A stretch of DNA of 64,000 nt from RHLJ01 sp963974345 (GTDB lineage: Bacteria > Bacteroidota > Rhodothermia > Balneolales > Balneolaceae): contig CAXBBW010000012.1 in NCBI GenBank assembly GCA_963974345.1, positions 1-64,000 on the forward strand, given 5' to 3'. Below the pieces are notes generated by a model, which was given only the letters and a program-made list of their open reading frames with translations, searched no databases and was not told the DNA's origin. The first letter of the stretch is position 1, and each line of letters starts with the position of its first letter. A program made the translations under genes and the position numbers. Shown here in pieces: positions 10,101 to 18,071 of the stretch.

Positions 10101-11433
10101 TGACGAAGGTAAAGTACTGATCAGCTATAACGTGCCTTATGGTTGCGAAATGGTAGTTGAGGAAGGTGATATGGTTCCAAAAGGAGCGCAGCTCTGTAAG
10201 TGGGATCCGTATAACGCACTTATCTTCTCAGAAATTGATGGTAAACTAGAATACAAAGACATTATTGAAGGAATCACCTTTACTGATGATACGGATGCTC
10301 AAACTGGTCACCGTGAAAAAGTAATTGTTGATTCTAAAGACCGTACTCTTGTTCCTACTCTAGTAGTAAAAGGAAAAGGAGACATTCTTCGCGAAAGTAC
10401 TCTTCCTGTTGATACTCACATCACCGTAGAAAACGGCGAGAAAGTTTCTTCTGGACAGGTTATTGCGAAAATTCCTAGAGCAACATCAAAATCAAAAGAT
10501 ATTACTGCGGGTCTACCTCGTGTGACTGAGCTTTTCGAAGCTCGTTCTCCAAGCGATCCAGCAGCTGTATCTGAGATTGATGGTATTGTTGAAATGGGTG
10601 GAAGAAAAAGAGGTTCTCAAGAAGTAATTGTTAAATCGAAAGACGGTACTGACGAGAAAAAGTACCTTATTTCACTTAGTAAGCACATTCTAGTACAGTC
10701 TAACGATTTTGTTAGAGCTGGACAGCAACTTTCTGATGGGACTATACCTGCACAGGATATTCTAAATATTCTTGGACCATATGCTGTACAATCGTACTTA
10801 GTAAATGAGATTCAGGAAGTTTACCGACTTCAAGGTGTGAAAATTAATGATAAGCACATTGAAGTTATCGTAAGCACCATGATGCAGAAAGTTGAAATTA
10901 CCGATCCAGGCGATACAATGTTCCTCGAAGGCGATAAAGTTGATCGCTTCGAAATGAACGTTCGTAACGATGAGTTGATTGGTAAATTTGTAATTACTGA
11001 TGCAGGTGGAAGTGAACTCAAGAAAGGTACTATCCTAGATCGACGTGAAGTTAGAGATGTTAACAACACATTGATCAAAGACGGAAAAGATGAATTGCAA
11101 ACTAGAGAAGCTGAACCAGCTATTTCTAAACCAATTCTTCTTGGTATCACTCGTGCAGCTCTTTCTACAGAAAGTTGGTTATCTGCAGCTTCCTTCCAAG
11201 AAACTACTAAAGTACTTACTCAGGCTTCTATAGAAGCTAAGAGAGACTTCCTCCGCGGACTTAAAGAGAATGTGGTGGTTGGTCATAAAGTACCTGCTGG
11301 TACAGGTCTTAAAGATTACAACGATATTATTGTTGGATCGAAGAAAGACATGGAAGAAGGCGACGTAGAAGTTGCTAAAGTGTTCGAAGCCCTCAGTGGC
11401 GATGATGCAGAAACAGTTGAGGGAGAAGAGTAA
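7126..11433 (+). CDS. rpoC: DNA-directed RNA polymerase subunit beta'
   Basis: 1435 residues. The N-terminal zinc ribbon shows CHCGKYKRIRYKGIICDRC. The catalytic Mg-binding loop is NADFDGDQMAVH. The second zinc site is CETGRGVCAKC, followed by the trigger-loop/bridge region and QSIGEPGTQLTLRTFH. The start is TTG at 7126, placed six bases after TAGGAGGA (7112-7119), as in rpoB. The acidic C-terminal tail (DAETVEGEE) is common in this phylum. A strong terminator follows. Confidence 0.97.
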   Translation: MPITKTLAVTNDFKSIGISLASAETILSRSHGEVLTPETINYRTFKPEMDGLFCEKIFGPVKDYECHCGKYKRIRYKGIICDRCGVEVTRKAVRRERMGHITLTVPVVHIWYFKSLPNKIAYLLGLSSKNLDRIVYYETFVIINPGLARDLGYAKGDLISEEEKYDIFDQLPEDNFDLDDDEDDKFIVKEGADALAAMLADLDLDDLAYQLRYEVKHETSQMRKKKKLKRLQVIESFRSANQHTENRPEWMCQSVIPVIPPELRPLVPLEGGRFATSDLNDLYRRVIIRNNRLKRLIDIKAPDVILRNEKRMLQEAVDSLYDNSRKSNAVRNNNRPLKSLSDMLKGKSGRFRQNLLGKRVDYSGRSVIVVGPELKMHECGLPKEMAVELYKPFIIRRLIERGYVKTVKSAKKVVDRRDAVVWEVLENVIDGHPVMLNRAPTLHRLGIQAFQPVLIEEKAIRLHPLACTAFNADFDGDQMAVHLPLSHDAVLEASILMLGSHNIMSPASGGPIAVPSQDMILGLYYLTKPRSGQKGEGKTFASPDEVIIAFDQGRIDIHSKINVRITALNPEGEPVTEVVKTSTGRIIFNAIVPVEMGYINKTLGKKELRILIGDIHGKCGTARCSTFLDDMKKIGYENATLGGLSFSLDDIIIPDAKANLINGAKDEVNAIQGRYEMGFITDNERYNQVIDKWTSTTNRVSETLFQALADDREGFNPVFMMADSGARGSKEQIRQLGGMRGLMAKPQKSSMQQGNEVIENPILSSFKEGLTVLEYFISTHGARKGLADTALKTADAGYLTRRLVDVSQDVIITEEDCGTLRGIKMQALKDNEDIIERLEDRIIGRYSLYDVVDPISDETICEANQMIDEKVAQKIAETSIEEVDIRSVLTCETGRGVCAKCYGRDLARGTVVEKGEAVGVIAAQSIGEPGTQLTLRTFHVGGTASRLEADSQHKAKFDGKVEFENVRVVIYDDGEEEHSVVLSRAGELKIVDDEGKVLISYNVPYGCEMVVEEGDMVPKGAQLCKWDPYNALIFSEIDGKLEYKDIIEGITFTDDTDAQTGHREKVIVDSKDRTLVPTLVVKGKGDILRESTLPVDTHITVENGEKVSSGQVIAKIPRATSKSKDITAGLPRVTELFEARSPSDPAAVSEIDGIVEMGGRKRGSQEVIVKSKDGTDEKKYLISLSKHILVQSNDFVRAGQQLSDGTIPAQDILNILGPYAVQSYLVNEIQEVYRLQGVKINDKHIEVIVSTMMQKVEITDPGDTMFLEGDKVDRFEMNVRNDELIGKFVITDAGGSELKKGTILDRREVRDVNNTLIKDGKDELQTREAEPAISKPILLGITRAALSTESWLSAASFQETTKVLTQASIEAKRDFLRGLKENVVVGHKVPAGTGLKDYNDIIVGSKKDMEEGDVEVAKVFEALSGDDAETVEGEE

Positions 11434-11455
11434 TTCTTTAAACTGTTTAGAAATT

Positions 11456-11494
11456 AAAAAGCCCCCTCTCAGAAATAAGCGGGGGCTTTTTTTA
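11456..11494 (+). terminator. intrinsic terminator after rpoC, probably bidirectional
   Basis: AAAAAGCCCCC and GGGGGCTTTTTTT form a GC-rich stem around TCTCAGAAATAAGC, followed by seven T. The A-run on the 5' side gives a matching T-run on the minus strand, so it can also stop the convergent esterase gene that ends at 11513. Confidence 0.92.
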
Positions 11495-11512
11495 TGTACT
11501 AAATTAAATACT

Positions 11513-14500
11513 CTATTTAATAAGAGTCATCTTATTGGACTGAATCCCAAAAGAGCTACTAAGTTGGTAGAAATAAATTCCGCTTGAAAGTGAACTGGCA
11601 TCGAAGCTGACACTATGTAATCCTTCAGACTTTCTTCCATCTATAAGAGTAGTTATAAGCCTTCCAGTGAGGTCGAATACTTTTAGTTGAACATGATCAC
11701 TTTTAGGCAATGCAAATGAAATATTTGTAGATGGATTAAATGGGTTGGGATAATTCTGGGAAAGTTGAACACTGGTTGGAAGCTCAGAGTCGTCGTCAGT
11801 GGATAATCCCCCATTAACCCCTTCAATTTCTATATAGTCAATACTCATCCAGTTCCAGAAGCCATGAATAGCAATTATATTATCAAATTGGTTATCAAAG
11901 TTTACTTTTAAAGCATGATTAAGCCAAACCTCATTATCAGGAGCTTTAAATTCTATACTTTCTACCGTATCACCATTAATTACTAAAAATTGTGTTTTCG
12001 GAGATTCATAGGTTAATTGATATCTAATATTAATTAGGTGCTCACCTGATTCCCATAAAAGAAAAGGATCGAAAGTAACTGTCCAGGCATCTTGTAGATC
12101 AAGAAAATTTCCTGCACTGGTAGATGCACTAGCACCTATTGTTGCTTGTCCGGTAGTAGTTGAGCCTTCCGCCTCAAAGCGAGTAAACATTCCACGATCT
12201 GTGTAAAGTACAAATGGGGAGGATTGTATAGAAATATCATTGTCATCGGTTGCTATAGCATAGATAGAATATTCTTCAGAATCATTCAAATCAAATGTAA
12301 TGGAATAGGGATCGGAAGTCAAATAACTAACAGATTCACCATTCACAAAAAACTCTACACTTTGAATGGAACCGTCGGTATCAGTAGCATTTGCATTGAT
12401 CGAAAATGAGATAGTACTCTCTTCAACTAAGTTTCCATTATTACTATAAAGCTGAACACTTGGTGGTTTAATTTCAGAAACACTACCGAAGGCAGAAATT
12501 TCAAATAATGAATATCCATAGATAGTCCCACGATCAATACCTTTCATCCTTAGGTATTTCCCAGTTACTAAAGAATCAAATGTAATATTATCTTCTCCTC
12601 CATCACCAGAACGCTCTTCATAAACCGTGTTCCAAATATAGCCATCAAGTGATACTTCAATATCATAAGAACTGCCAAAAGCACCTTCCCAATCTAGAAT
12701 TACTCTGTTAATATCAATGTAATCCTCTAAATCGATCATAATCCACTCATCATCGGGCGTACCATCATAATTTAGTTCTTGGGGATTATCTCCTTCACCA
12801 TCGCTCCATGCGCTACTCCATCGTGTCTCAGGGTTTTCATCTACTGCAAACTCTGGCCTCCTCAATTCTCCACAACAAGATTCTGAAGTAGATGCGAAAA
12901 CAGGTTTATTGAATGTTCTATTAATTTCTTCAGGGTCTAACACTTCAATTGTTACGTAAGCAGTATCTGATTCTGAGGAATCTTCATTGTTAATTGCTAT
13001 TAATTCATAAAGAGTAGTGGAAGTAGGTGAAACAATCTTTGAGCCAAGAGAGTCAACCTCCACACCATCTAATGTTGTTAAAGATGCTTTAAAGACTTCC
13101 CAATTCAGTGTTGTGCTTTGACCTTCTTCTATAGCTGATCGTGCTGATTTGAAAGTGCCAATTTTGAAACCTGCATTAACATTTGTTTGAAAAGGGGCAA
13201 CAGGAAGTCCCGCACTATTATAAAGGGTGACTGTTCCTGGATTATACTCCCACGCATATCTGATTGAGACGGGTTCAGGAATGTCATCATTCCAAACAAC
13301 AACTTTATTATCAACAATTTTTGCATATGCCCACTGGTACTGTCCATTATCTCCGGATAATGCAAAAGCACTAATCATTTCCAATCCTTCCGAGACTAGA
13401 CCAGTACCTTTGTTAGTAAAATCAATGATAACCGAACCAGAATCTGTGAGTGAATTAATTTTATATCTGGGGCTGTTAGCAACAATATCTTCTCCGTAAA
13501 TAAGATTTCTAGCTAATAAAGAAAGTCGTTTTCCAACAGGTTTTTTATTTGTTGGATGTATATCGACACCTCCAACATCAATTGTAACTGCTTCTCCTGT
13601 ATTAGGTAATGAAAGTGCTTTACTTTGTTGTGCCCTAAGTTGAGGCCAAGCATCCCAAGTAGAAGGGCTGTCTCCAACAGGTTGTCCAAAATTTGGAAGT
13701 TGAACCCAAATAAAAGGTAAGTTTTCTTGATTTATACTATCACGCCATGCCGTAATCATTGTTATGAATTGATCACCATAAGCAAGTGCATCTTCCATTG
13801 AGTCGCCATTAGATTCAGCTTGATACCACAGAATACCTTTATAGGAGAAAGGAAGAATGGGGTTAACCATTTTATTAAAAATTACGGTTGGTTGCCGTTC
13901 AATTTCACCATTTGCAAGTGTTATATCGTTTTCATCGTATCCAAGCATTTCATCACTCATAAAAGCTTCAATACGAGCTCCGCCATAAGAGCTATTAACT
14001 AACCCAATCGGTACTGAAATTTCTTCTTGAAGATACTTTGCAAAGTAATACCCAACAGCTGAAAAAGTACTTACGTTGCTTGAATTAGTAGCTTTTTTCC
14101 AAGAGCCTGAACCCAGTTTATCTGACAATTCATTTGCGGTTGATTTCTGAATCTTAAACTCACGAATATTCGGTAAATTTGCAGACGATGCCTCTGCTAC
14201 ACCTCCATCACTCCAACTAAGATTATACTCCATATTAGATTGGCCGCTAATCATGTATACATCTCCAATCATAATATCGCTCACAGAGATACTTTCAGTA
14301 TCAGTTGTTATTAACATAGAAAAGGGACCGCCAGCTTCCATTGGGTTAAATCTTACTTTCCATTTACCAGAATTATCAACAGATGTAACTCTTAATGAAT
14401 CAGCTAAGGTAACTGAAACCTCTGTAGCTGGATCTCCCCATCCCCAAACTGAAATGGGTGTGTCTCTTTGTAGAACTGTTCCATTACTGAAAAGTTTAGA

Positions 14501-14584
14501 AACAGATGTTTGAGAATATAGATTCATTGAAAAGACTACACAAGACAACAATAGTAGAATAATCTTATTTAAATAGCGGGACAT
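11513..14584 (-). CDS. secreted sialate-O-acetylesterase-like protein with CBM32-type domain and T9SS sorting domain
   Basis: 1023 residues. A signal peptide (1-25) is followed by a SASA-type SGNH esterase domain (about 28-475) with the nucleophile in GQSNM (Ser116), a WYQAESN block (253-259) and DIHP with Asp341/His343. Then come an Ig-like segment (about 475-550), an F5/8-type C (CBM32-like) domain (about 556-700), a bacterial Ig-like domain (about 705-795), a CBM6/35-like beta-sandwich (about 800-922) and a T9SS type-A sorting domain (938-1023). It probably removes O-acetyl groups from a polysaccharide outside the cell; the substrate is unknown, and sialic acid is only the family name. It is divergent from the GH30 gene. 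Confidence 0.8.
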   Translation of the reverse strand: MSRYLNKIILLLLSCVVFSMNLYSQTSVSKLFSNGTVLQRDTPISVWGWGDPATEVSVTLADSLRVTSVDNSGKWKVRFNPMEAGGPFSMLITTDTESISVSDIMIGDVYMISGQSNMEYNLSWSDGGVAEASSANLPNIREFKIQKSTANELSDKLGSGSWKKATNSSNVSTFSAVGYYFAKYLQEEISVPIGLVNSSYGGARIEAFMSDEMLGYDENDITLANGEIERQPTVIFNKMVNPILPFSYKGILWYQAESNGDSMEDALAYGDQFITMITAWRDSINQENLPFIWVQLPNFGQPVGDSPSTWDAWPQLRAQQSKALSLPNTGEAVTIDVGGVDIHPTNKKPVGKRLSLLARNLIYGEDIVANSPRYKINSLTDSGSVIIDFTNKGTGLVSEGLEMISAFALSGDNGQYQWAYAKIVDNKVVVWNDDIPEPVSIRYAWEYNPGTVTLYNSAGLPVAPFQTNVNAGFKIGTFKSARSAIEEGQSTTLNWEVFKASLTTLDGVEVDSLGSKIVSPTSTTLYELIAINNEDSSESDTAYVTIEVLDPEEINRTFNKPVFASTSESCCGELRRPEFAVDENPETRWSSAWSDGEGDNPQELNYDGTPDDEWIMIDLEDYIDINRVILDWEGAFGSSYDIEVSLDGYIWNTVYEERSGDGGEDNITFDSLVTGKYLRMKGIDRGTIYGYSLFEISAFGSVSEIKPPSVQLYSNNGNLVEESTISFSINANATDTDGSIQSVEFFVNGESVSYLTSDPYSITFDLNDSEEYSIYAIATDDNDISIQSSPFVLYTDRGMFTRFEAEGSTTTGQATIGASASTSAGNFLDLQDAWTVTFDPFLLWESGEHLINIRYQLTYESPKTQFLVINGDTVESIEFKAPDNEVWLNHALKVNFDNQFDNIIAIHGFWNWMSIDYIEIEGVNGGLSTDDDSELPTSVQLSQNYPNPFNPSTNISFALPKSDHVQLKVFDLTGRLITTLIDGRKSEGLHSVSFDASSLSSGIYFYQLSSSFGIQSNKMTLIK

Positions 14585-14787
14585 TATCTTTTTGATTGGT
14601 TAGAAAAGGTGAATCAAAACATTAAAAATCATTATATCATAAAGTGAATATATAATCAATCAAATTGACTATATATGATTTTGGTTAACCTTTGGAGCTT
14701 TTAAGTAGCAGAACTTCAGAGTTGATACAAAAAATGGTTACTTTTATAAGGAGCTAAAAGTCAAAATTAAAAAGTATGTATTAAACC

Positions 14788-16188
14788 ATGTATAAATTTA
14801 TTGTTACTGTATTCCTTTGTTTCTTTTTAGGTTGTAATACTACGAAAGTGAATGATTCAATTGAGCATGAAATGTGGTTATCAACCGCAGATAAACAGGC
14901 CCTTTTTCAAGAAATTGAAGGGGGTATTAGCCAAATATCAACAGCTTCTGGGAATCCTTTAATTGAAATAAATTCTTCAATTTTTTATCAAGAAATGGAT
15001 GGGTTCGGTTTCTCATTAACAGGAGGAAGTTCATTCCATTTATATAATATGGATACACAAAATAGGTTAGAGATATTAAACGAACTCTTTGGAACTGGAA
15101 TTGGGGAAATTGGAATAAGCTACTTAAGAATCAGTATTGGAGCCTCAGATCTCGATCCTTCTCCATTTTCATATAATGACTTACCTGATGGACAAACAGA
15201 TGTAACCCTTTCAAATTTTTCTCTTGAGCCGGATAGAGTGCATCTAATTCCTTTATTAAAAGAAATCCTAGAAATAAATCCTGAAATCAAGATTCTGGGT
15301 TCCCCTTGGTCAGCTCCGGTTTGGATGAAAACAAATAACTCTACAGTTGGCGGAAGTCTTAACCCAGAATATTATGAGGTTTATGCCAACTACTTTGTTA
15401 AATACATAGAGGGTATGGAAGCAGAAGGAATTTCTATTGATGCCATTACTATTCAGAACGAGCCTCAACATGGCGGAAATAACCCGAGTATGGTAATGTC
15501 GAGCAACGAACAGAAAAATTTTATTAAAGACTATTTGGGCCCAATATTTGAAGAAGAGAATATCGATACCAAAATTATTATCTGGGATCATAATGCAGAT
15601 CGCCCCGACTTCCCAATAAATATTCTAAACGACCCCGAAGCTAAACAGTATGTTGATGGTTCAGCTTTTCATTTATATGCTGGAAGTATATCGGCACTAA
15701 GTGAGGTTCATGAGTCACATCCTGATAAGAATATCTACTTTACAGAGCAATGGATAGGAGCACCTGGAAACTTTTCAGGAGATTTAGCTTGGCATACAAG
15801 CAACCTTATTGTCGGAGCTACTCGAAATTGGAGTAAGAATGTATTGCAATGGAACTTGGCTGCAGACTCTAATCAGGATCCTCATACTAATGGAGGCTGC
15901 GATCGATGCTTAGGTGGGCTTACTATTGAAGGAAATAGTGTTACAAGAAATCCTGCATACTATATTATAGCTCATGCCTCTAAATATGTTAGACCCGGTT
16001 CCGTAAGAATTGAGTCTAGTGAAATAGCTGGATTACCGAACGTTGCTTTTAAAACCCCTTCAAATGAAGTAGTACTAATTGTTCTTAATGATTCTAATAC
16101 AAGTCAAAAAGCTGAAGTTTCTGTTGATGATGAGCTTTATTCGATTTCTTTACCTACTGGTTCAGTGGCTACACTTGTTTTTAATTAA
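14788..16188 (+). CDS. GH30 family glycoside hydrolase, lipoprotein
   Basis: 466 residues. The N-terminus is lipoprotein-like, with a cysteine at 16 in FLGC. The clan-A (beta/alpha)8 fold of GH30 is shown by DGFGFSLTGGSS (71-82), GSPWSAPVWMK (171-181), the acid/base in QNEPQHGG (Glu225) and the nucleophile in IYFTEQW (Glu320), with a short C-terminal beta-domain. GH30 enzymes include beta-1,6-glucanases and glucosylceramidases. The neighbouring GH3 makes a beta-glucan substrate plausible, but this is inference. It heads a co-directional group with the two SGNH genes; the next start is 35 bp downstream. Confidence 0.85.
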   Translation: MYKFIVTVFLCFFLGCNTTKVNDSIEHEMWLSTADKQALFQEIEGGISQISTASGNPLIEINSSIFYQEMDGFGFSLTGGSSFHLYNMDTQNRLEILNELFGTGIGEIGISYLRISIGASDLDPSPFSYNDLPDGQTDVTLSNFSLEPDRVHLIPLLKEILEINPEIKILGSPWSAPVWMKTNNSTVGGSLNPEYYEVYANYFVKYIEGMEAEGISIDAITIQNEPQHGGNNPSMVMSSNEQKNFIKDYLGPIFEEENIDTKIIIWDHNADRPDFPINILNDPEAKQYVDGSAFHLYAGSISALSEVHESHPDKNIYFTEQWIGAPGNFSGDLAWHTSNLIVGATRNWSKNVLQWNLAADSNQDPHTNGGCDRCLGGLTIEGNSVTRNPAYYIIAHASKYVRPGSVRIESSEIAGLPNVAFKTPSNEVVLIVLNDSNTSQKAEVSVDDELYSISLPTGSVATLVFN

Positions 16189-16223
16189 GATTATTTTAAA
16201 TGTAATTTCTCAACTTTTTATTG

Positions 16224-18005
16224 ATGCCTATTTCCTCCCCAAAAAAAATTCTATTCTGGTTAATAACTATAATTTTTCCATTTATACTTTTAGCAATTAT
16301 AGAAATAGGTTTTAGGATTGGAGGGTATAATAGTGATGCCCAAAACTTATTTATTGAACTCCCAGGAAAGTCAGATTTCTATGCAACCAACCCTAATTTT
16401 GCAGCTAGATATTTTCCTTCTTTTATTCCTCAGGTAGCACCATCTCTTTTTTTAAAAGAGAAACAAGAGAATTCTTTTCGGGTTTTTGTGTTAGGAGGAT
16501 CTACAACACAAGGATTTCCATATAATTTCTATGGTAGTTTTTCGAGCCGAATAGAACAAAAATTAATAATGGAAACCCAAGGGTTAAAAATCGAAGTGAT
16601 AAATCTTGGTATGACTGCAGTAAACAGTTATGTATTGAGAGACCTAACAACACGAATAGTCGAGTATGATCCAGATGCAGTAGTAATTTATGCAGGTCAT
16701 AATGAATATTACGGTTCATTTGGTGTTGCTACTTCCCAATTTGGAATTGGGGATAGTATTTGGTTGAAACGATCTATTCTCTATTTAAAAAATTTTCGGT
16801 TATACCAGTTCATCGAACATCAATTTAAAAAGGAAGAGGATAGGTCGGAAAATCGAACTTTGATGGCAAAGGTTGTTCAACAATCCAGTATTCCTTTAAA
16901 TGGTGATATTTATAACAACGGAGTAAATCAGTTCAAAGATAATATGACGGAAGTTCTTGCAGAGCTAAATGAAGAAGGGATTACAACTTATATCAGCACT
17001 ATTACCTCAAACTTAAAAGACCAAGCTCCTTTAGGTGAAAATGAGGAAGCACTTCAAGAATTTGTAGAAGGAGAAAAATTATATTCTGAGGGAAAATTTG
17101 AAAACGCTAAAAAGAAATTTATTACCGCAAAAGAGCTCGATGATACAAGGTTTAGAGCGCCAGAAAAGATTAATGAAGTAATAAAAGATCTTAGTGATAC
17201 TTATAATGTAGAATTGATAAATACTTATGAGGTTTCTTTTGATAGCTCCCTTAGCGGAATTCCTGATAATAGTTTTTTTGTTGATCATCTTCATCCAGAT
17301 TGGGATGGAAGTCAATTAATAGGTGAATTATTCTTTGATAGAATTATTGAAAAACAACTTAGCAAGTATTACATGCCTAATAGTTTGTCTATAAGACCAG
17401 TACTAAATAAATTTGAAGAAGTATATTCAAGCACTGGAGTTTCTAGATTACTAGTAGGATATCCCTTTACAAAAGGTCTTACTTCAAACGAAGAATATGC
17501 TAATTTTCAAAAAATATTAAATAGCTCATTCAAAACTTCATACATAGATTCTATTGCCGCATCAGCATGGCGAACACAACGAGAGGTTTTCCTTGCATTA
17601 ACTGATGTTCTAAATTATGAAGCTTACCGAAAAAACGAACAAGGGATTTCTGAACACTACCTTTCACTAGCCCAATGGCAAATATTTAATGATGATTTGC
17701 TAAAAAAAGGAATAAACGAAGCTACAAATAATAGAAATTTAGATAATAATACCGCATTGCTTCTTCATCTCATACTCAATAAGGAGCAAAAAACTGATCC
17801 GTACTTTGCAAATACTTTATCAGCAATATATCTGCTAAACCAAGACTTAGATCGAGCTGGTTACTGGCTAAAGGAAAGTGAGAAAGTGGCTTCTGAAACA
17901 AGCGAGTTGTTATACAATTATGCTCGCTATTATGTAATGAAAGGAGATACCACTTTGGCAAGAAAGTATTATAATCGATATATGGAGTTGAATAAATCGA
18001 AGTGA
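16224..18005 (+). CDS. membrane-anchored SGNH/GDSL hydrolase with TPR-like C-terminus (paralogue 1)
   Basis: 593 residues from the ATG at 16224; a TTG at 16221 is an alternative. One N-terminal membrane helix (about 9-28) puts the rest in the periplasm. SGNH blocks are visible: GGSTTQG (nucleophile Ser93), GHNEYYG (Asn160) and DHLHPD (Asp354/His357). A helix pair resembling a TPR is inserted between the last two blocks (about 285-310). After residue 380 comes a helical region ending in a TPR-like unit (SELLYNYARYYVMKGD). The substrate is unknown; deacylation of a glycan or cell-envelope component is a guess. The next gene is a paralogue of the same length. Confidence 0.75.
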   Translation: MPISSPKKILFWLITIIFPFILLAIIEIGFRIGGYNSDAQNLFIELPGKSDFYATNPNFAARYFPSFIPQVAPSLFLKEKQENSFRVFVLGGSTTQGFPYNFYGSFSSRIEQKLIMETQGLKIEVINLGMTAVNSYVLRDLTTRIVEYDPDAVVIYAGHNEYYGSFGVATSQFGIGDSIWLKRSILYLKNFRLYQFIEHQFKKEEDRSENRTLMAKVVQQSSIPLNGDIYNNGVNQFKDNMTEVLAELNEEGITTYISTITSNLKDQAPLGENEEALQEFVEGEKLYSEGKFENAKKKFITAKELDDTRFRAPEKINEVIKDLSDTYNVELINTYEVSFDSSLSGIPDNSFFVDHLHPDWDGSQLIGELFFDRIIEKQLSKYYMPNSLSIRPVLNKFEEVYSSTGVSRLLVGYPFTKGLTSNEEYANFQKILNSSFKTSYIDSIAASAWRTQREVFLALTDVLNYEAYRKNEQGISEHYLSLAQWQIFNDDLLKKGINEATNNRNLDNNTALLLHLILNKEQKTDPYFANTLSAIYLLNQDLDRAGYWLKESEKVASETSELLYNYARYYVMKGDTTLARKYYNRYMELNKSK

Positions 18006-18071
18006 CAGCACCTTTAAAATTTTAGAATTCATTTTTCATTAACTACAGAAACTCACTAATTCAGTTATACT

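Noticed and set aside
14683..14690. GGTTAACC palindrome in the esterase-GH30 divergent spacer as an operator
   Set aside because: Single 8-bp palindrome with no second copy and no CpG centre; not enough to claim a site.
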